Assembly: GCF_001667075.1 (NCBI RefSeq)
Contig: NZ_LZIL01000076.1
Coordinates: forward strand, 34,779-98,778
From: Mycobacterium sp. 852014-52450_SCH5900713
GTDB lineage: Bacteria; Actinomycetota; Actinomycetes; Mycobacteriales; Mycobacteriaceae
Direction: 5' to 3'
Length of the DNA: 64,000 nt
Shown: positions 17,892 to 25,974 of the stretch, one piece after another
How positions within the stretch are numbered: the stretch's first letter is position 1
Layout: every line of letters begins with the position of its first letter
Notes under the pieces: generated by a model
Told to the model about the DNA's origin: nothing
Seen by the model: the letters and a program-made list of their open reading frames with translations, nothing else
The model's database searches: none
Made by a program: the position numbers and the translations under genes

Positions 17892-18650
17892 TTAATGCGC
17901 TGGCCCGGCGGCTAGTTCGGCCAGGGCGGCCAGCAGGATAGGGCGGGAATCCCGATCGGTCATCAATCGGCTCGCAACGTCGGTCAGGCGTTGGCGTTCG
18001 GCCCGCGCATAGGTGCGCAACAGGTGGAACGCCTCCTCGACCGGCACATCCAGCGTTTCGTGCAGGAACCCCTTGGCTTGCTCGATGATGACGCGGCTGG
18101 TCAGCGCGGATCGCAGCCGCGGCACCACGGTGGCCGGGGTCGGTGGATGCTCCTGCAGAATCGCGACGCACGCGATGTGGGTCAGCGTTTGGCCAACGAG
18201 CAGATCGGCGCCGTTGAGCTCGCCGCTGCGGGTGCCGAATAGACCGAGCGCGCCCAACACGAGTCCGGCTGCCCGCATCGGGACCGCGTGCACCGAGGCG
18301 AAGCCCGCATCGAGTGCGGCCGGAACAAATCGTGGCCACCGCTCCGTCGCCAGTTGAATGTCGGCGATGGAGACCGGTTCGCCGGTGGCGTAGCAGTCCA
18401 CGCACGGACCTTGGTCGGCTTGCAGCTCGAAGAGTTCTATCTCGCGGGCCTGTCGCGAGGTGGCGGCCAACAAGCGAAGCTGACGGAGCGGATCGGCGAG
18501 CAGGAACCCGGCGGCCTCGATGTCGAGCAGCTCGGCGCAACGCTCCGTGAGCCCCGTCAGCAATTCGACCACGTCGAAGTCGTCGAGCAGGCTATCGACC
18601 AGCGAAACGACGGCGTTCAGCACGCGGGTTTCCCGGGGGGTATCAGTCAC
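17892..18650 (-). CDS. GAF-ANTAR domain regulator 2
   Basis: 252 aa. GAF domain about 10-165 (LLDIEAAGFLLADPLRQLRL, ADQGPCVDCYATGEPVSIADI with a CxxC pair, SVHAVPMRAAGLVLGALGLF) and ANTAR about 178-238 (LTSRVIIEQAKGFLHETLDV, VEEAFHLLRTYARAERQRL). Convergent with regulator 1, the stops only six bases apart. The conserved GPCxxC cysteines in regulators 1 and 2 could sense redox or metal state (inference). Cotranscription after regulator 3 on the minus strand is likely, with 42 bases between them. Confidence 0.88.
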   Translation of the reverse strand: MTDTPRETRVLNAVVSLVDSLLDDFDVVELLTGLTERCAELLDIEAAGFLLADPLRQLRLLAATSRQAREIELFELQADQGPCVDCYATGEPVSIADIQLATERWPRFVPAALDAGFASVHAVPMRAAGLVLGALGLFGTRSGELNGADLLVGQTLTHIACVAILQEHPPTPATVVPRLRSALTSRVIIEQAKGFLHETLDVPVEEAFHLLRTYARAERQRLTDVASRLMTDRDSRPILLAALAELAAGPAH

Positions 18651-18692
18651 GACGTGCCTCCTTTCAAAAATTTTGAGTCCGCCAAACGCGCA

Positions 18693-19502
18693 CTAGTCCG
18701 GCTCGAGCCTCACGCGGCCGTCGAGAATGTCGCGGGCGACGTCGGTAGCGCTGCGACCGGTCGCGTAGGCGTGGGCCCTCAGCCGGACCAATGCCTCGGC
18801 AGGCTCAAGCTCCAGCTGGGCGACCAGCACGCCGGTGGCCTGGCTGACCTCCGCGCGGCTCAACACGTTGAGTTCGGCCCACGCATTGCTGTCGGGATCG
18901 CTAACGGCGGCCTGCAAGTCGCCTTCCAACAAATCCAACAGCGGGATGGCGGCGAGCTCCGCGGCGGCAACCGCACCGACTAAGGCCTCGTCAGGCAGCG
19001 GGCCCGGTTCCGTCCGGAACAGGTCGAGCGCGCCGACGAATTCGCCGGCCACGACGACGGGTATCGCGTGGACGCCCCTGATCTCGTTGGCCAGCATGGC
19101 GGGCCCATACGCGGACCAGCGAGTCTCTGCGGGATCGGCGAGATCGACGACCAGAATCGGAATTCTCCGGTTGACAGCGTCCAGGCACGGTCCCTCCCCG
19201 AGTACGAACTGGAGTTCGTCGTACTCGCGTGCCGCCTTGTCGCTGGCGCCCAGGGTTCCGCTGCTCGCGCCGTCGAAAACGAGCGAAATCGCCGCTGCGG
19301 CAACGTCGAACAGATTTACGCAGGCATCGCACAAGCGGTCAGCCGCGTCTACCCCCCGCCGGCCATCGACGGCGGCGAGGAGCTGCTCGTGGATCGCCAC
19401 ATTCAGCCGAACGGAGGCCGGCCGGCCGCAGAAGCGCCCGCGGATCCCGGCGAGGATGTCATTTGCCCACCCTTCCACTAATCGCGACGCCTGACGAGCC
19501 AC
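18693..19502 (-). CDS. GAF-ANTAR domain regulator 3
   Basis: 269 aa from GTG 19502. GAF domain about 50-195 (CDACVNLFDVAAAAISLVFD, VLGEGPCLDAVNRRIPILV, GVHAIPVVVAGEFVGALDLF), then ANTAR about 210-265 (LSRAEVSQATGVLVAQLELE, AEALVRLRAHAYATGRS). A start at an internal codon near residue 35 (NVAIHEQLLAAVDG) is possible. Here the second Cys of the GPCxxC pair is replaced (GPCLDAV), unlike regulators 1 and 2, and there is an extra CDAC in the first GAF strand. First gene of a probable two-gene unit with regulator 2. Confidence 0.85.
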   Translation of the reverse strand: MARQASRLVEGWANDILAGIRGRFCGRPASVRLNVAIHEQLLAAVDGRRGVDAADRLCDACVNLFDVAAAAISLVFDGASSGTLGASDKAAREYDELQFVLGEGPCLDAVNRRIPILVVDLADPAETRWSAYGPAMLANEIRGVHAIPVVVAGEFVGALDLFRTEPGPLPDEALVGAVAAAELAAIPLLDLLEGDLQAAVSDPDSNAWAELNVLSRAEVSQATGVLVAQLELEPAEALVRLRAHAYATGRSATDVARDILDGRVRLEPD

Positions 19503-19612
19503 GATCAGATTCGCGATTGACCATCGGCGTCCGCAAGAGAATCGTCAACGTGATCGCCGGGACGATCCCACGAGGTGGCCACAGGTCAAAACCACGACGA
19601 TTCGGGAGAGCA

Positions 19613-19825
19613 ATGAGTTCTGAACATGCGATAGAGAAAGTGCCGCTGTCGGAGATCCGCGAGGGTGACATGCTGCAAGATCCCACGACGGGCAGGTGGA
19701 TCAAGGTGACGCGCACGGCCGATGACACCGCCAGCGGGCCCCATCGCGTCTATTACGGCGACGGCGGCGAAGAGATCGATGCGCGGTATGTCACGGGCCT
19801 CGTCAATCGCCAGGTTCGGGAGTAA
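19613..19825 (+). CDS. Small conserved hypothetical protein
   Basis: 70 aa from ATG 19613, with GGGAGAG upstream; the frame is open far upstream but only because it overlaps the antisense of regulator 3. Composition suggests a small beta-barrel-like soluble protein: REGDMLQDPTTGRWIKVTR followed by GPHRVYYGDGGEEIDARYV. No membrane segment or known catalytic motif. Function not recognised. Confidence 0.65.
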   Translation: MSSEHAIEKVPLSEIREGDMLQDPTTGRWIKVTRTADDTASGPHRVYYGDGGEEIDARYVTGLVNRQVRE

Positions 19826-20049
19826 CGAAACCCGCTCACCCGCGCAATGGGGTTAACGTTGAGCGGAAATGCACGTCGAACATGACCATCGAATAGGCCG
19901 TGTTCGGGATAACCGGCGAAGAGAACATCGTCAATCGACGTGCATCAACGGGCTGTTTCGGGGCCCCGGGAATTCGACAATCGCATGTTGCCCGTGAGGG
20001 GAAGATACAAAGAAAATCCTCTGATTTCTTCGCAGCCGGGGAGTCGCTT

Positions 20050-21573
20050 GTGATCACTTTGGACCGCTTGGTGAATGTCCTGGGCGGTTATGGGGTCCGG
20101 CTGCGTTGGTCGTCAGTGCCCAGGTCGACCGAGCTGCGCAGCGTGGTCATCCACGAGGTGGCTACCAAGCGGGCCGTGCTGGGCGACGTACTGCTGGCAA
20201 TCGACGCCGGCTCGCTCGATGAAGCGGTCTGCTGGGCGAGCTCGGCACATGCAGTTGTGGTGTTGACGCGCGACAATGCCGAGCCGATGACGTTGGACGA
20301 GGACACCCGGGTCGGTGCGGTGATGCTGGTCGACGAGTCGCTCTCGTGGAGCGAGGTGGCCGCGGTCATCTACGGGCTGGTGTTGGAGGGCCGCGAAACC
20401 GCCGCCGGTCGAGGCCCGACGGATCTGTTCGCCCTGGCGGATAGCCTGGCGGACGCCGTCGGCAGCCCCGTTGTCATTCACGATGCACTGTTGCGCGTGC
20501 TCGCGTATTCACGGCTCCAGCAACACGCCGACCCGGCTCAGGCCGAGATCATTCTGGGCCGACAGACTCCGGACCGGCTGCGCGCCCTGTTCGATGCCCG
20601 TGGCGTATTCGCCCATCTGACGAACTCGGACGAGCCGTTGTTCGTCGAGGGCGATGCGGAGTCCGGCATGACCGGGCGCATGGTCGCGGCGGTGCGCTCC
20701 GGCCGAGAACTGATGGGGTCGGTCTGGGTAGCCTGCTCCAATCCGCTGGAGGAAACGCGGAGGGACGCCTTGGCCGAGGGCGCGCAGACGGTGGCCCTGC
20801 ACCTACTGCGGTCCCAGGCCAGCGCCGACCTCGAGCGTCAGGTCGAATCCGAACTGGTGATCCGGTTACTGGAAGGCAGCGCTGACTCCGCCACGGCGGC
20901 AAGCAAGCTCGGCCTGCCGCAGAGCGGTTTGCGGGTGATCGCCCTGCAGGCGTCCGTCGGGGCCAAACGCGACGCCGCCCTGCTGTTGGCGTTCGAGCGC
21001 GCCACCGCCGGCTTCGGCTGGTCGCGTCCCGGTCGCAGCGCCTTGGCAGGCAACACCATCTACACCGTGCTGCCCGGAGAGCAGGCCTCGGTGGCGCGCC
21101 ACTGGGTCGTCGGTCTCGGAGCGGCCCTACCCGAAGGGGTGGCTTTGTTGGCCGGCGTCAGCGGGCCGGCCGCGGTGACCGATCTGGCCGCTGCGCGTCA
21201 GGAGGCCGACGAATGCCTGGCGTTGCACGAGGCATCGCCTGGATCCGCGCCCCCCGCCTACGACGAATCGTGGGATGACATCCTGCTGCAGCGGTTGCGG
21301 ACCGCGGCGCGAGCCGGCCGGTCTCCGACTCGTGGACCCGTGGCCGAGCTGGGCCGCCACGACCGCGCTCACGGAACCGACTACCTCGCCACGCTGCGGG
21401 CGTGGCTAGGGGCGCTCGGCGACCCGGCCGAAGCCGGTGAGCGACTGGGAGTACACGAAAACACGGTGCGTTACCGGCTCCGCAAGATGGCCGAAATCAC
21501 CAATCTCCCATTGGATGACGCCAGGAAGCGGCTGGCCATGATGATCGAACTCGCGGCCACCGATATCGATTGA
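20050..21573 (+). CDS. PucR-family transcriptional regulator
   Basis: 507 aa from GTG 20050, with GGGGAG upstream; the open frame reaches back to 19900. An N-terminal PucR-type region (VNVLGGYGVRLRWSS) is followed by a GAF-like middle with VGSPVVIHDALLRVLAYS and LFDARGVFAHLTN, and a C-terminal helix-turn-helix (LRAWLGALGDPAEAGERLGV, then HENTVRYRLRKMAEI). PucR regulators often control purine or amino-acid breakdown genes and usually act on divergent or downstream genes. The nearest downstream gene encodes an Rv1733c-like membrane protein, with an inverted repeat between. Confidence 0.85.
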   Translation: MITLDRLVNVLGGYGVRLRWSSVPRSTELRSVVIHEVATKRAVLGDVLLAIDAGSLDEAVCWASSAHAVVVLTRDNAEPMTLDEDTRVGAVMLVDESLSWSEVAAVIYGLVLEGRETAAGRGPTDLFALADSLADAVGSPVVIHDALLRVLAYSRLQQHADPAQAEIILGRQTPDRLRALFDARGVFAHLTNSDEPLFVEGDAESGMTGRMVAAVRSGRELMGSVWVACSNPLEETRRDALAEGAQTVALHLLRSQASADLERQVESELVIRLLEGSADSATAASKLGLPQSGLRVIALQASVGAKRDAALLLAFERATAGFGWSRPGRSALAGNTIYTVLPGEQASVARHWVVGLGAALPEGVALLAGVSGPAAVTDLAAARQEADECLALHEASPGSAPPAYDESWDDILLQRLRTAARAGRSPTRGPVAELGRHDRAHGTDYLATLRAWLGALGDPAEAGERLGVHENTVRYRLRKMAEITNLPLDDARKRLAMMIELAATDID

Positions 21574-21589
21574 GCGAACCCTGTCGTAA

Positions 21590-21620
21590 TCCGACAATGA
21601 GCGGCGGCGCCATTGTCGGA
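21590..21620. promoter_or_regulatory. Inverted repeat between pucR and the Rv1733c-like gene
   Basis: TCCGACAATG (21590-21599) and CATTGTCGGA (21611-21620) are exact 10-base inverted arms around an 11-base GC-rich spacer. It begins 17 bases after the PucR stop and lies about 90 bases before the next start. No T-run follows, so a protein-binding site (for example for PucR) is at least as likely as a terminator. Confidence 0.55.
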
Positions 21621-21706
21621 CCTCGGCAATCCGTGCGGCGTCCACCCGCGCCACCATCGAGGTGAACAACCCACGGCCTTTACCCGATCCGTCGATAGGA
21701 CATCCG

Positions 21707-22336
21707 ATGACTACCCCGCGTCACGACGATCGACCGCCGTGCCCGCGCGGGCCGGGCGACCACGCCGTGCTGGAGACGTTCACCGTGCCGTTGCCGCGAA
21801 GGCTGTTCTCTCGGCTGTTCGGTCGCAACCCGCTGCTACGGGCAAGCGACCGGGTCGAGGCGCTGCTCCTGGTGCTGGCCGTCGCGGTGTCACTGTTCGC
21901 CGTACCGATCGCCGCCGCCGTCGGCACCGCGGTCTATGACTCGCGGAGCCGCATTTACGCGGAGCAGGTCCAAACTCGCAGCCGGGTGACCGCGACGGTC
22001 GTAGCGGACAGCCACGCCCCGAGGAAATTCGACAGCCGGACGGTCCAGATGCCTGCCCAATGGGATTTCGCCGGGGCAGCGCGCACTGGAGACATTGCCG
22101 CACCCCCCGCGGCCAAAGTCGGTGACGAGGTCGAGATCTGGGTCGATGCTCACGGTTCGCCGCTGACCCGGCCGAATCTGTCGCCGCGCACCGAGGCGGT
22201 CACGATCGCGGTCGCGATCTGGGGTGCCGTAAGCGCCGCGGTAGCCGCTTCGTTCGCCGGCGCCCGGCACGCCCTCGACCAAGCCCGTTACACCCGCTGG
22301 CAGCACGACTTCGACCGATTGGTCGGGCAACGGTGA
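21707..22336 (+). CDS. Rv1733c-like two-helix membrane protein
   Basis: 209 aa from ATG 21707 with GATAGGA upstream; an ATG at 21662 is a weaker alternative. It matches the M. tuberculosis Rv1733c pattern: FSRLFGRNPLLRASDRVEAL, a first membrane segment near 50-72 leading to AAAVGTAVYDSRSRIYAEQV, an extracytoplasmic domain, KVGDEVEIWVDAHG, a second membrane segment near 165-187 and a C-terminal RYTRWQHDFDRLV. Rv1733c is a hypoxia (DosR) regulon antigen in M. tuberculosis. No sequence resembling a DosR box was seen upstream here, so regulation may differ. Confidence 0.85.
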   Translation: MTTPRHDDRPPCPRGPGDHAVLETFTVPLPRRLFSRLFGRNPLLRASDRVEALLLVLAVAVSLFAVPIAAAVGTAVYDSRSRIYAEQVQTRSRVTATVVADSHAPRKFDSRTVQMPAQWDFAGAARTGDIAAPPAAKVGDEVEIWVDAHGSPLTRPNLSPRTEAVTIAVAIWGAVSAAVAASFAGARHALDQARYTRWQHDFDRLVGQR

Positions 22337-22738
22337 GCTGAGGAAGGCGACCAGCCATCGGACACCCAGTCCCCGCAGTAGCGCCTGCGGGGATTGGGGC
22401 TGTTCGGCGCAGGTTCTCCCGGCAAATCGCGTTGTCGGGTCCGAACAATGGCGTATGCCGCGGTTGTTCATTTGATGCAAGCGCCTTGGAGTCCAAGCAG
22501 GCCACCATGGAGGTACCGGTTCGGAATCCAGAAGCAGAGGTGTGCGGTGAGCGACGGACGCGACGTATCGCTTTGGCGGACAACGTATCTCCTCCATAGC
22601 GCGGCAAACCGGACGTCGCGGCGCCGCATGGTGATTCCGACGCACGCTTGCCCCTCACGGGCTCCGCGTCGTCAGGGACGGCTGCCACACGCCGGCCCGT
22701 CCCTGACGACATCCCTACTCAGTAAAGGAAACAACGCG
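22337..22738. other. Intergenic region before the GreA-like pair
   Basis: About 400 bases with no gene recognised. Near the GreA-like start a short segment GTCAGGGACGG...CCGTCCCTGAC (22672-22707) forms an 11-base inverted repeat around GCCACACGCCGG-type sequence, which could be a hairpin in the leader or an attenuator or operator. Confidence 0.45.
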
Positions 22739-23305
22739 ATGACCAGATGTGCACCTGTCTCTATAACGCCGCAGCACCGGCGCCGCCTGCAGGACGAACT
22801 CGCCGCGCTGCGCTCCCGGCGGAGCATCGAAGTCCCGGACGACGCCATGGATTACGGCGGGCACCGCGGCGCGCGCCCCGCGGCACGGGCAAAACGCATC
22901 CGCGAGATCGAGGACCTGCTCGCCACGGCCGTAGTGCGTGACGATCCCGCACGCGAGCGGAGCGCGGGCCCGGGCATGGTGGTGACCATCCGATACGACG
23001 CCAACGGTGAAACAGAAACGCTGCTGCTCGGCCGGCGGGGCGCAGAAGGCGCCGACATCAAGGTGTATTCGATGGCGTCGCCGCTGGGCCGGTGTATCGC
23101 CGGCGCTCGCCCCGGCGAGCAGCGCATCTATGCGATTCCGCATGACACCGGGCGGCCCGTGACCCTGCTCAGGGTCGTTCCGTATCGGGCTGCATCACCA
23201 GATGCGCAAACCCGCAACGATTTCGGTCGTCATACGTTCGGGAACGGAGTCTCGGACCGGCAGCCATTGACCACCATTGAGGGAAAGGGGAACGAACATG
23301 ACTAG
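22739..23305 (+). CDS. GreA/GreB-like protein A
   Basis: 188 aa from ATG 22739 (AAAGGAAAC upstream). The N-terminal helical region (HRRRLQDELAALRSRR, KRIREIEDLL) corresponds to a short GreA-type coiled coil with acidic residues at its tip (PDDAMD). Residues about 75-150 match the GreA C-terminal domain: PGMVVTIRYD, ETLLLGRRGAEG, VYSMASPLGRCIAGARPGE. A 40-residue unique tail ends the protein. Members of this family bind the RNA polymerase secondary channel; here it may act as a Gre or anti-Gre type factor. Its end overlaps the start of the second copy by eight bases, so translation is coupled. Confidence 0.8.
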   Translation: MTRCAPVSITPQHRRRLQDELAALRSRRSIEVPDDAMDYGGHRGARPAARAKRIREIEDLLATAVVRDDPARERSAGPGMVVTIRYDANGETETLLLGRRGAEGADIKVYSMASPLGRCIAGARPGEQRIYAIPHDTGRPVTLLRVVPYRAASPDAQTRNDFGRHTFGNGVSDRQPLTTIEGKGNEHD

Positions 23306-23765
23306 CGTGCAGCCCGTGTGGCTCACGCCGCAGGCCTACGTGCGGCTCCAGCGGGAGTTAGCCACCCTGCGGGAGTCGCGTGGCAGCAACGCGTTTGGCG
23401 AAGACGCTGACGAGGGCGCGACGGCTGTCCAGTGCGCATGGCGGCTGCGGATTCAACGGATCCATGACCTGTTGGTCAACGCCGTCGTCGGCGAGGATCC
23501 GCCCGACGACGGGGTCGCCGAACCCGGCATGGTCTTGACCGTCCGCTACGACGACACCGGTGACGTCGAGACCTTCCTGCTGGGCGCGCGCGGCGCCGAG
23601 TACGGCGACGTGGAGGTCTATTCGGTTAATTCCCCGCTGGGAGCGGCCATCACGGGGGCGCGTCCCGGTGAGCAGCGCAGGTACGTGCTGCCCAGCGGTG
23701 ACGGACTCACCGTCACGCTGCTGGACGCAGTGCCATACGGCATCCACCTCGCCGGCACGAACTGA
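23298..23765 (+). CDS. GreA/GreB-like protein B
   Basis: 155 aa from ATG 23298, preceded by GGGAAAGGGG inside the end of the upstream gene. Same architecture as protein A: helical N-terminus (YVRLQRELATLRES, RIQRIHDLLVNAVV) with an acidic tip EDADEG, then the GreA C-terminal domain (PGMVLTVRYDDTGDVETFLL, VYSVNSPLGAAITGARPGE). It lacks the unique tail of A. Tandem duplication is the simplest origin, followed by divergence. Confidence 0.8.
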   Translation: MTSVQPVWLTPQAYVRLQRELATLRESRGSNAFGEDADEGATAVQCAWRLRIQRIHDLLVNAVVGEDPPDDGVAEPGMVLTVRYDDTGDVETFLLGARGAEYGDVEVYSVNSPLGAAITGARPGEQRRYVLPSGDGLTVTLLDAVPYGIHLAGTN

Positions 23766-23823
23766 TGCCGGCCACGAAGCCCGCAATGCCTAGTGCTTGT
23801 GGATCGCAATCGGTTGTGCTGGC

Positions 23824-23916
23824 ATGCTATTCGAGGTAGTCGACCCGCTGGTGATGATGTTCCTTCTGTTGGCAGCGCTTTTTCTGATCATGGCGCTTGC
23901 TTATGGGCGAATGTGA
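23824..23916 (+). CDS. Candidate 30-aa single-helix membrane peptide
   Basis: ATG 23824 to TGA 23914-23916. Residues 8-25 (LVMMFLLLAALFLIMALA) form one strong membrane helix, with an acidic N-terminus (FEVVD) and a short basic C-terminus (YGRM), so an N-out or regulatory membrane peptide is plausible. The ribosome site is weak and no family was recognised. It lies between the GreA-like pair and a small basic protein. Confidence 0.4.
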   Translation: MLFEVVDPLVMMFLLLAALFLIMALAYGRM

Positions 23917-24114
23917 CGGTTCCATACCCGCGCCCCGCGCTGCGCCAGGCTCCCACGCGCCAGCCTCGTATACGCACCCGCGACCACCGGCCAGGCCATC
24001 GCGGCCGCCATGGCACCGGCGAGGCCAGCGGCTGAGTCATCCCGGACTAGCTCCGCCGTGGGGTAAAGTCGGCCAAACCGGGACCCAATCAGGCCCCCAT
24101 ACGAAGGGCCAGTG

Positions 24115-24249
24115 ATGTCCGACAAGTCTCCTCGACAATCCATGACCAAGAAGTCCGGAAAATCATTGAAGGAGAAGCGCGCCGACAAGCGGGGGAAGTC
24201 GGCCAGTGCCGCGTCCACCGATTCGGTACTTCACGACAAGAAGCGCTGA
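24115..24249 (+). CDS. Small very basic conserved protein (44 aa)
   Basis: ATG 24115 to TGA 24247-24249. About one third Lys/Arg: it runs SDKSPRQSMTKKSGKS followed by EKRADKRGKS. The composition suggests a nucleic-acid-associated or disordered protein of the kind often found as short conserved hypotheticals in mycobacteria. The 3' end is convergent with the desaturase gene. Confidence 0.6.
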   Translation: MSDKSPRQSMTKKSGKSLKEKRADKRGKSASAASTDSVLHDKKR

Positions 24250-24276
24250 GCGCGGCGCCTTGGTGCTCACCGCCTA

Positions 24277-25506
24277 CTAGCGCCATCTCCTTCGATCGCG
24301 CTTAGCACCGAGTATTGCCGTCGCTAATCCCCGGTGCCGTACATCGTGCCCGGTACCCGACAAGCGCGCTCGTCTCGCGACCTTCCGGAATCTGTCCTCG
24401 GACGCCGTCTCCGGCGCGTCATCGGCGGTAGCGGACAAGCACCAGTCCGGAAGCGCCAACTTACAGATGGTGCGCGCGGTGAGCAGGTTCTGGCGCAGCA
24501 ACGAGCCGGTCGTGTACGGCAAGTCGTAGGTGACGCACAGGGCGCGCACCTGCTCGGCGATCTCCGGGTAGCGGTTGCTGGGCAGGTCGGGATAGAGGTG
24601 ATGTTCGATTTGATAGCAGAGATTTCCAGTCATGAACGCCAGCACCCGCCCGGCCCGGAAGTTGGCCGTGCCCAACATTTGTCGCAGATACCATTCGGGC
24701 TTGGTCTCATCGTCGAGAACTGCCGGCGTGAATTTCTCCGCACCGTCGGCGAAGTGACCGCAGAAGATGACGACGCATGCCCACACGTTGCGCAGCCCGT
24801 TGGCAACCACGTTGGCGGTGAGCGTGCTCCCCCACCGCCGGCGGCTCAACGCGGGGAAGAGGACGTAATCCTTGCCGGCCTGGCGAGCAACCTTGCGCAG
24901 GAGTGCTGCCTTGTGGGCCGACCTTCGGGCGTCCGTCTCATCACGATCCTGCACTGAATACAAGCCGTGCAGTGCGACACCCCACTCGAACAAGAGCGCC
25001 AACAGCACCGCGCGGAACGGCTGCGCCAACGCGTGCGGCCGCCATGGCTCGTCTCGAGTGACCCGCATGACTCCGAATCCGAGGTCGTCGTCGACACCCA
25101 CCACGTTCGCGAAAACGTGGTGCCGGTAGTTGTGGGAGTACTGCCACTGCGACATCAGACCGGCCATGTCCCACTCCCAGGTACTGGAATGGATTTCGGG
25201 GTCGTTCATCCAATCCCATTGACCGTGGCTGATGTTATGGCCGAGTTCCATGTTCTCGATGCACTTGGCCGCGGCCAGGGTGGCGGTTCCGACGCTCCAG
25301 CCAAACTTGCCTTTACTGCCGGCGATGGCCAGCCTCGCCGCGATCTCGAGGGCGCGGTGAAAGGCAATGGCGCGCTTGATGTATGCGCGATCCCTGGCGC
25401 CGCGCGAAGCCTCGATATCGCGGCGTATCGCTTCCAGCGCGGCTGCGAGCTCCTCGAGGTCCGTGCCGCTCAGGTGGGCGTATTCGGAGACTTCAGTGAT
25501 GGCCAT
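24277..25506 (-). CDS. desA3: Membrane fatty-acid desaturase, DesA3-like
   Basis: 409 aa. The three histidine boxes for the di-iron centre are intact: GHNISHGQWDWMNDPEIHSS, the HNYRHH box, and QIEHHLYPDLPSNRYPEI. The whole sequence resembles M. tuberculosis DesA3 (Rv3229c), the stearoyl-CoA delta-9 desaturase making oleate, from the N-terminal MAITEVSEYAHL to the C-terminal ADDAPETASEDRF. In M. tuberculosis the electron-transfer partner Rv3230c is adjacent; no reductase gene is present here, so the partner must be elsewhere. It may be a paralogue of the main DesA3. Confidence 0.9.
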   Translation of the reverse strand: MAITEVSEYAHLSGTDLEELAAALEAIRRDIEASRGARDRAYIKRAIAFHRALEIAARLAIAGSKGKFGWSVGTATLAAAKCIENMELGHNISHGQWDWMNDPEIHSSTWEWDMAGLMSQWQYSHNYRHHVFANVVGVDDDLGFGVMRVTRDEPWRPHALAQPFRAVLLALLFEWGVALHGLYSVQDRDETDARRSAHKAALLRKVARQAGKDYVLFPALSRRRWGSTLTANVVANGLRNVWACVVIFCGHFADGAEKFTPAVLDDETKPEWYLRQMLGTANFRAGRVLAFMTGNLCYQIEHHLYPDLPSNRYPEIAEQVRALCVTYDLPYTTGSLLRQNLLTARTICKLALPDWCLSATADDAPETASEDRFRKVARRARLSGTGHDVRHRGLATAILGAKRDRRRWR

Positions 25507-25974
25507 CTAGGCGGGGCACGATTCGCGCCCGGCGGCATGCGACGGCCGCGCAACGACGCGCAGCCAGGAGAGGTTTGCGAACCGCAGCATTCTGGGTCAC
25601 GTCCGATCTTGTTGGGGGAACACGGGGATTGCCGCAAGGTGAGCTCTCAATTGGCACAGCAGAACGGCGGCAACGAGCCACCGTCGTCGCCGCCCTCACC
25701 ACCGGAGTTGGGCGGTGCGGCGACCTGTCCGGAACCCAGAGGTCCGGCGGAAGGCTGAGCCATCTGCTTAAGCACCTGTCTTTTCGGCTCTACGCCGTGA
25801 CTGCTGACCGTAGACCTACCGACAAGATTCCCGCAACACGATGGCGCGTAGACCTCCGGCAGCGGGCGACGGTCGAACGCAAGCTTGCCGCCGTCCTCGA
25901 CGACGCCGACGCCCCGGCAATTCATCCGGATAGGCTGGTGGCCTGAACGCTGTGCTCACAGGGGAGGTAACAAC
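25507..25974. other. Intergenic region between desA3-like and gabD2
   Basis: About 470 bases with divergent flanking genes, so promoters for both are expected. It contains one short minus-strand frame (25647-25763) listed separately. Nothing else could be supported. Confidence 0.45.
25647..25763 (-). CDS. Possible 38-aa peptide ending in a Cys-Cys motif
   Basis: ATG 25763 to TGA 25647, with AGGTG about 12 bases upstream. Gly/Pro/Ser-rich body with SGGEGGDDGGS and a C-terminal PPFCCAN. The composition is reminiscent of a small precursor peptide, but no modification enzyme is nearby and the reading frame may be chance in high-GC DNA. Confidence 0.2.
   Translation of the reverse strand: MAQPSAGPLGSGQVAAPPNSGGEGGDDGGSLPPFCCAN

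Noticed and set aside
21574..21706. DosR (hypoxia) box upstream of the Rv1733c-like gene
   Set aside because: No sequence resembling TTSGGGACTWWAGTCCC was found; only the PucR-side inverted repeat is present.
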